Of a DNA stretch of 8,951 bases, positions 6,284 through 8,951 are shown in pieces. How positions within the stretch are numbered: position 1 is the first letter of the stretch; each line of letters begins with the position of its first letter. Below the pieces are notes generated by a model. That model saw nothing but the letters and a program-made list of their open reading frames with translations. It did not search any database and was not told the DNA's origin. Source of the stretch: Candidatus Sulfotelmatobacter sp. (GTDB taxonomy: Bacteria > Acidobacteriota > Terriglobia > Terriglobales > Acidobacteriaceae). The stretch covers positions 1 through 8,951 of the forward strand of contig JASICF010000611.1 of assembly GCA_030044775.1 (NCBI GenBank), in the 5' to 3' direction. Both the position numbers and the translations under genes were made by a program.

Positions 6284-7324
6284 CTATCGGCCCGAGAGAA
6301 TTGCCCAGGCTTCGCGGGCGCTGACTTTTACGTGATCAACGCCTTTCACCGCTTTCATGTACTGTGCCCGTTCAAATGCGCCTGGATCGGCGCAGCGAAT
6401 CTGGCTCATGCTGCCTTTCATTTGTTGAACGGAGGCGTATTCGTGCTCCTGCATCCAGTGGACTAATTCGCGTTCGATCTGGCTGATGTGACTAATGCCG
6501 TTGCGCAGCAACGTGGAGCAGAGCATGGTCACGTTCGCGCCCGCCATAAGCAGCTTGATCACATCCTCGTGCTGGTGCACGCCGCTGGTCGCGCCCAGGC
6601 TGGCGCGAATGCGCCCATACAGAATGCCAATCCAGGTCAGGGGGAGCCTCAGCGCCTGCGGTGTGCTGAGCAGAACGTTCGGCTCGATTTCTAATTCTTC
6701 GATATTGATGTCCGGCTGATAAAACCGGTTGAACAGCACCAGTCCGTCGATCCCGGTTGCGTCGAAGCGTTTCGCCATGTTGGCCAGATTGCTGAAGAAT
6801 GGGCCGATCTTCACAGCGACGGGAATCCGCACCGCCGATTTCACCGCCCCGGCGATATCGAGATATCTCTGTTCAATCTCGTTCGAAGAAACTTCCGGAT
6901 CGGTTGCCAGAAAATAGATATTGCACTCGATCGCGTCGGCGCCAGCATCTTCAATCTGCTTGGCGTAGCGGGTCCAGCCGCCGACCGACGATCCATTGAG
7001 GCTGGCAATAATCGGAATTGCAACCGCTCTTTTCGCGCGCTGAATGTGTTTCAGATATCCCTCCGGCCCTAGCCGGAATTCCTCCGGCTGCGGCAAGTAG
7101 GTCATCGCTTCTGCGAAACTATGTGTTCCCGCATCCAGCCGATCTTCAAGTTCGGCCGCTTCAAGCCGCAACTGCTCTTCGAACAGCGAATAGAGCACGA
7201 TGGCAGATGCCCCGGCATCCGCGAGGCGGCGAATGCTGTCGATTTCCCGCGACAAGGGCGATGCCGAAGCGAGCAGCGGTGTGCGCAGCTTCAGTCCAAG
7301 GTAGGTTGTGCTGAGGTCAGTCAT
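6284..7324 (-). CDS. Dihydroorotate dehydrogenase-like flavoprotein, nifJ-linked
   Basis: This is a complete 346-residue cytosolic protein with an FMN-binding TIM barrel of the PyrD/PreA superfamily. Visible landmarks: the N-terminal TTYLGLKLRTPLLASASPL, the strand IPIIASLNGSS (103-113), ECNIYFLATDP (133-143), VAVKIGP with Lys172, LFNRFYQPDI (197-206) and the late TSGVH phosphate-binding turn (246-250). True dihydroorotate dehydrogenases carry a catalytic Cys or Ser just after the Asn-Ile strand (NxSCPN-like); here the residues are NIYF, so that nucleophile is missing at its usual place. The protein matches a distinct conserved subgroup usually annotated as dihydroorotate dehydrogenase-like, with no established substrate. 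GGAGA stands five bases before the ATG. It begins 89 bases after nifJ on the same strand, without an obvious terminator between them, so it is probably in one operon. That placement suggests ferredoxin- or pyruvate-linked redox chemistry rather than pyrimidine synthesis; this is inference. Confidence 0.88.
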   Translation of the reverse strand: MTDLSTTYLGLKLRTPLLASASPLSREIDSIRRLADAGASAIVLYSLFEEQLRLEAAELEDRLDAGTHSFAEAMTYLPQPEEFRLGPEGYLKHIQRAKRAVAIPIIASLNGSSVGGWTRYAKQIEDAGADAIECNIYFLATDPEVSSNEIEQRYLDIAGAVKSAVRIPVAVKIGPFFSNLANMAKRFDATGIDGLVLFNRFYQPDINIEELEIEPNVLLSTPQALRLPLTWIGILYGRIRASLGATSGVHQHEDVIKLLMAGANVTMLCSTLLRNGISHISQIERELVHWMQEHEYASVQQMKGSMSQIRCADPGAFERAQYMKAVKGVDHVKVSAREAWAILSGR

Positions 7325-7413
7325 GAAGTCTCCTCATCGCTCATAAGCTTTTGTCCAGTAACCAAGCGTCAGCTGGATTTCTTGTTTAGTTGCACGTTGC
7401 TGAATGCTGTGAC

Positions 7414-8951
7414 TCAATCGGTCTTCGCCGATGGCTTATCGGTTTTCCGCTGAGCCATGTACTCGTAAAGGCGATAGCGCGACTCTGCATCTTGCTGCGC
7501 TTGCTGCCAAAGCCGCTTGGCCTGTTCGGGATCGCTCTTGGTCAGCATCTTGAACCGAGTTTCCATGTTCATGAAGTCCTGCACTTTCTTGGTCGGAGTT
7601 CGCGAGTCGAGAATCAACGGATTCTCTCCCGCCGCTCCGCGCTCGGGATGGTAGCGGTAGAGCAGCCACTCACTGGATTCGACAGCCATTTTCTGGTCCG
7701 ACATTCCCGTCGTCATGTTGATGCCATGCGCGATGCAGTGCGAGTAGGCGATGATCAGGCTCGGCCCGTCGTAGGCTTCAGCTTCGAGAAATGCTTTGAG
7801 CGTGTGTTCGTCTTTCGCTCCCATCGCGACGCTGGCCACGTAGACGTTGCCGTAGCTCATCGCGATCAGCCCCAGATCTTTCTTTGCTCCCGGCTTTCCG
7901 CCCGCCGCGAATTTTGCTACCGCTGCCCGGGGAGTCGATTTGGAAGCTTGCCCGCCGGTGTTCGAATAAACTTCGGTATCGAGCACCAGCACGTTTACGT
8001 TGCGTCCGCTGGCCAGCACGTGATCGAGGCCGCTATAGCCGATGTCGTACGCCCATCCATCTCCGCCCACGATCCATACGCTTTTCTTCACCAGCAGGTC
8101 GGCCAGGAACTGGAGCTGCCTGGCCTCCGGCACATCGAGAGCCCGCAATTTCTCTTTCAGGAAATCGACTCGCTGCCGTTGCTCGTGAATATCGGCTTCA
8201 TCCATTTGCGGAGAATTGAGGATCGCCAGAGCCAGCTCTTCGCCGATCTTCGCCGCCAGGGCCTTTACCAATTCCCGCGCGAACTCGGTCTGCTTGTCGA
8301 TCGATAACCGGAATCCCAAGCCAAATTCGGCATTGTCCTCGAACAACGAATTCGACCACGCCGGTCCACGGCCCTCTGCATTCTTGGTCCAGGGGGTGGT
8401 GGGGAGGTTCCCGCCGTAAATCGATGAACACCCGGTCGCATTCGCGATGATGGCGCGATCCCCAAACAACTGCGACAGCAGCTTGAGATAGGGCGTTTCG
8501 CCGCACCCGGCACAGGCGCCGGAAAATTCAAACAGCGGCTGCTGAACCTGTTGTTGCCGGATACTGTTCACTTTGATGTGACCCCGGTCGAGTTCCGGAA
8601 TTTTGAGGAAAAAATCCCAGTTTTCCCGCTCCGGCGCTCGAAGCGGGGCTTGCGGCGCCATATTGATCGCCTTCAACCGCGTTTCCGCTTTGTTCTTGAC
8701 CGGACAAACCTCCACGCAAATGCCGCAACCCGTGCAGTCTTCCGGAGCAACCTGCAGAGAATATTTCAAGCCTTGCCATTCTTTGTCGCGGGCATCTGTC
8801 GACTTGAAAGTTTCCGGCGCGTTCGCCAATTCCTTCGAGTCGTAAACCTTCATGCGAATGACCGCGTGCGGGCAGACCAATGCACACTTGCCGCACTGAA
8901 TGCAGATCTTCTCGTCCCAGGCTGGAATCTCCAGCGCCAGATTTCGCTTTT
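7414..8951 (-). CDS. nifJ: Pyruvate:ferredoxin (flavodoxin) oxidoreductase, C-terminal part (N-terminus off the right edge)
   Basis: The enzyme converts pyruvate and CoA to acetyl-CoA and CO2 and passes electrons to ferredoxin or flavodoxin in the cytosol. The frame is open from base 8949 to the stop at 7414, giving the last 511 residues of a protein usually about 1,170-1,200 long. It contains a two-cluster ferredoxin domain: CIQCGKCALVCP (visible residues 16-27) and CTGCGICVEVCP (72-83). It then has the thiamine diphosphate domain with GACAGCGETPY, ATGCSS, GDGWAYDIG (296-304), SNTGGQ and YSHCIAHG. All four cysteines of the proximal cluster are present (visible 146, 149, 174, 405). The tail ends shortly after YRLYEYMAQ, with no long extension of the type that protects the Desulfovibrio africanus enzyme from oxygen. 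The apparent internal start at 8880 is not real, because the first cluster motif lies partly upstream of it. The DHOD-like gene follows. No promoter is visible, as the 5' end lies outside the window. Confidence 0.96.
   Translation of the reverse strand, partial: KRNLALEIPAWDEKICIQCGKCALVCPHAVIRMKVYDSKELANAPETFKSTDARDKEWQGLKYSLQVAPEDCTGCGICVEVCPVKNKAETRLKAINMAPQAPLRAPERENWDFFLKIPELDRGHIKVNSIRQQQVQQPLFEFSGACAGCGETPYLKLLSQLFGDRAIIANATGCSSIYGGNLPTTPWTKNAEGRGPAWSNSLFEDNAEFGLGFRLSIDKQTEFARELVKALAAKIGEELALAILNSPQMDEADIHEQRQRVDFLKEKLRALDVPEARQLQFLADLLVKKSVWIVGGDGWAYDIGYSGLDHVLASGRNVNVLVLDTEVYSNTGGQASKSTPRAAVAKFAAGGKPGAKKDLGLIAMSYGNVYVASVAMGAKDEHTLKAFLEAEAYDGPSLIIAYSHCIAHGINMTTGMSDQKMAVESSEWLLYRYHPERGAAGENPLILDSRTPTKKVQDFMNMETRFKMLTKSDPEQAKRLWQQAQQDAESRYRLYEYMAQRKTDKPSAKTD

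Noticed and set aside
7325..7413. Possible separate promoter or terminator between nifJ and the DHOD-like gene
   Set aside because: Only a four-base CCAG/CTGG pairing with a long loop was found and no U-run or paired promoter hexamers; a plain operon spacer is the simpler reading.
7390..8307. 305-codon plus-strand open frame
   Set aside because: Antisense to nifJ over nearly its whole length, with no recognisable protein features; it is a shadow frame.

Overview
The window reads as part of a bacterial chromosome from a soil or sediment organism able to live with little or no oxygen. Protein style suggests the Acidobacteriota: the bd oxidase variant, the exported OB-fold-like protein and the mono-haem cytochrome all resemble that group. 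This is an inference from memory of the families, not a database result. Coding density is high, the base composition is moderately GC-rich by eye, and there is no tRNA, rRNA, insertion sequence or CRISPR array.

Layout. The left two thirds lie on the minus strand and read right to left: an exported small OB-fold-like protein (start 5411, end 4995); a 916-residue fusion of an NDP-forming acyl-CoA synthetase with a GNAT acetyltransferase (4732 to 1982); cydA (1923 to 562); and cydB (552, running off the left edge). The ligase-cydA gap is 58 bases and the cydA-cydB gap is 9 bases, so these three are probably co-transcribed. Divergent from the OB-fold gene is a secreted mono-haem cytochrome c on the plus strand (5698-6159). 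The 286-base space between these two genes holds two CRP/FNR-family palindromes and several other inverted repeats. The right third is a second minus-strand unit: the C-terminal 511 residues of pyruvate:ferredoxin oxidoreductase (nifJ, entering from the right edge, ending at 7414), followed by a dihydroorotate-dehydrogenase-like flavoprotein (7324 to 6284). The cytochrome gene and the flavoprotein gene converge.

How the genes may work together. Pyruvate:ferredoxin oxidoreductase makes acetyl-CoA and reduced ferredoxin under low oxygen. An ADP-forming acyl-CoA synthetase can turn acetyl-CoA into acetate plus ATP, and the attached GNAT domain could tie this step to protein lysine acetylation. 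Cytochrome bd is a high-affinity quinol oxidase for traces of oxygen. The periplasmic cytochrome c and its divergent OB-fold neighbour probably belong to the same redox-responsive set. I see no wholly new system. The best leads are the regulatory island at 5412-5697, the ligase-GNAT fusion placed directly ahead of cydAB, the altered quinol-loop and haem-site residues in CydA, and the nifJ-linked flavoprotein that lacks the usual catalytic nucleophile.
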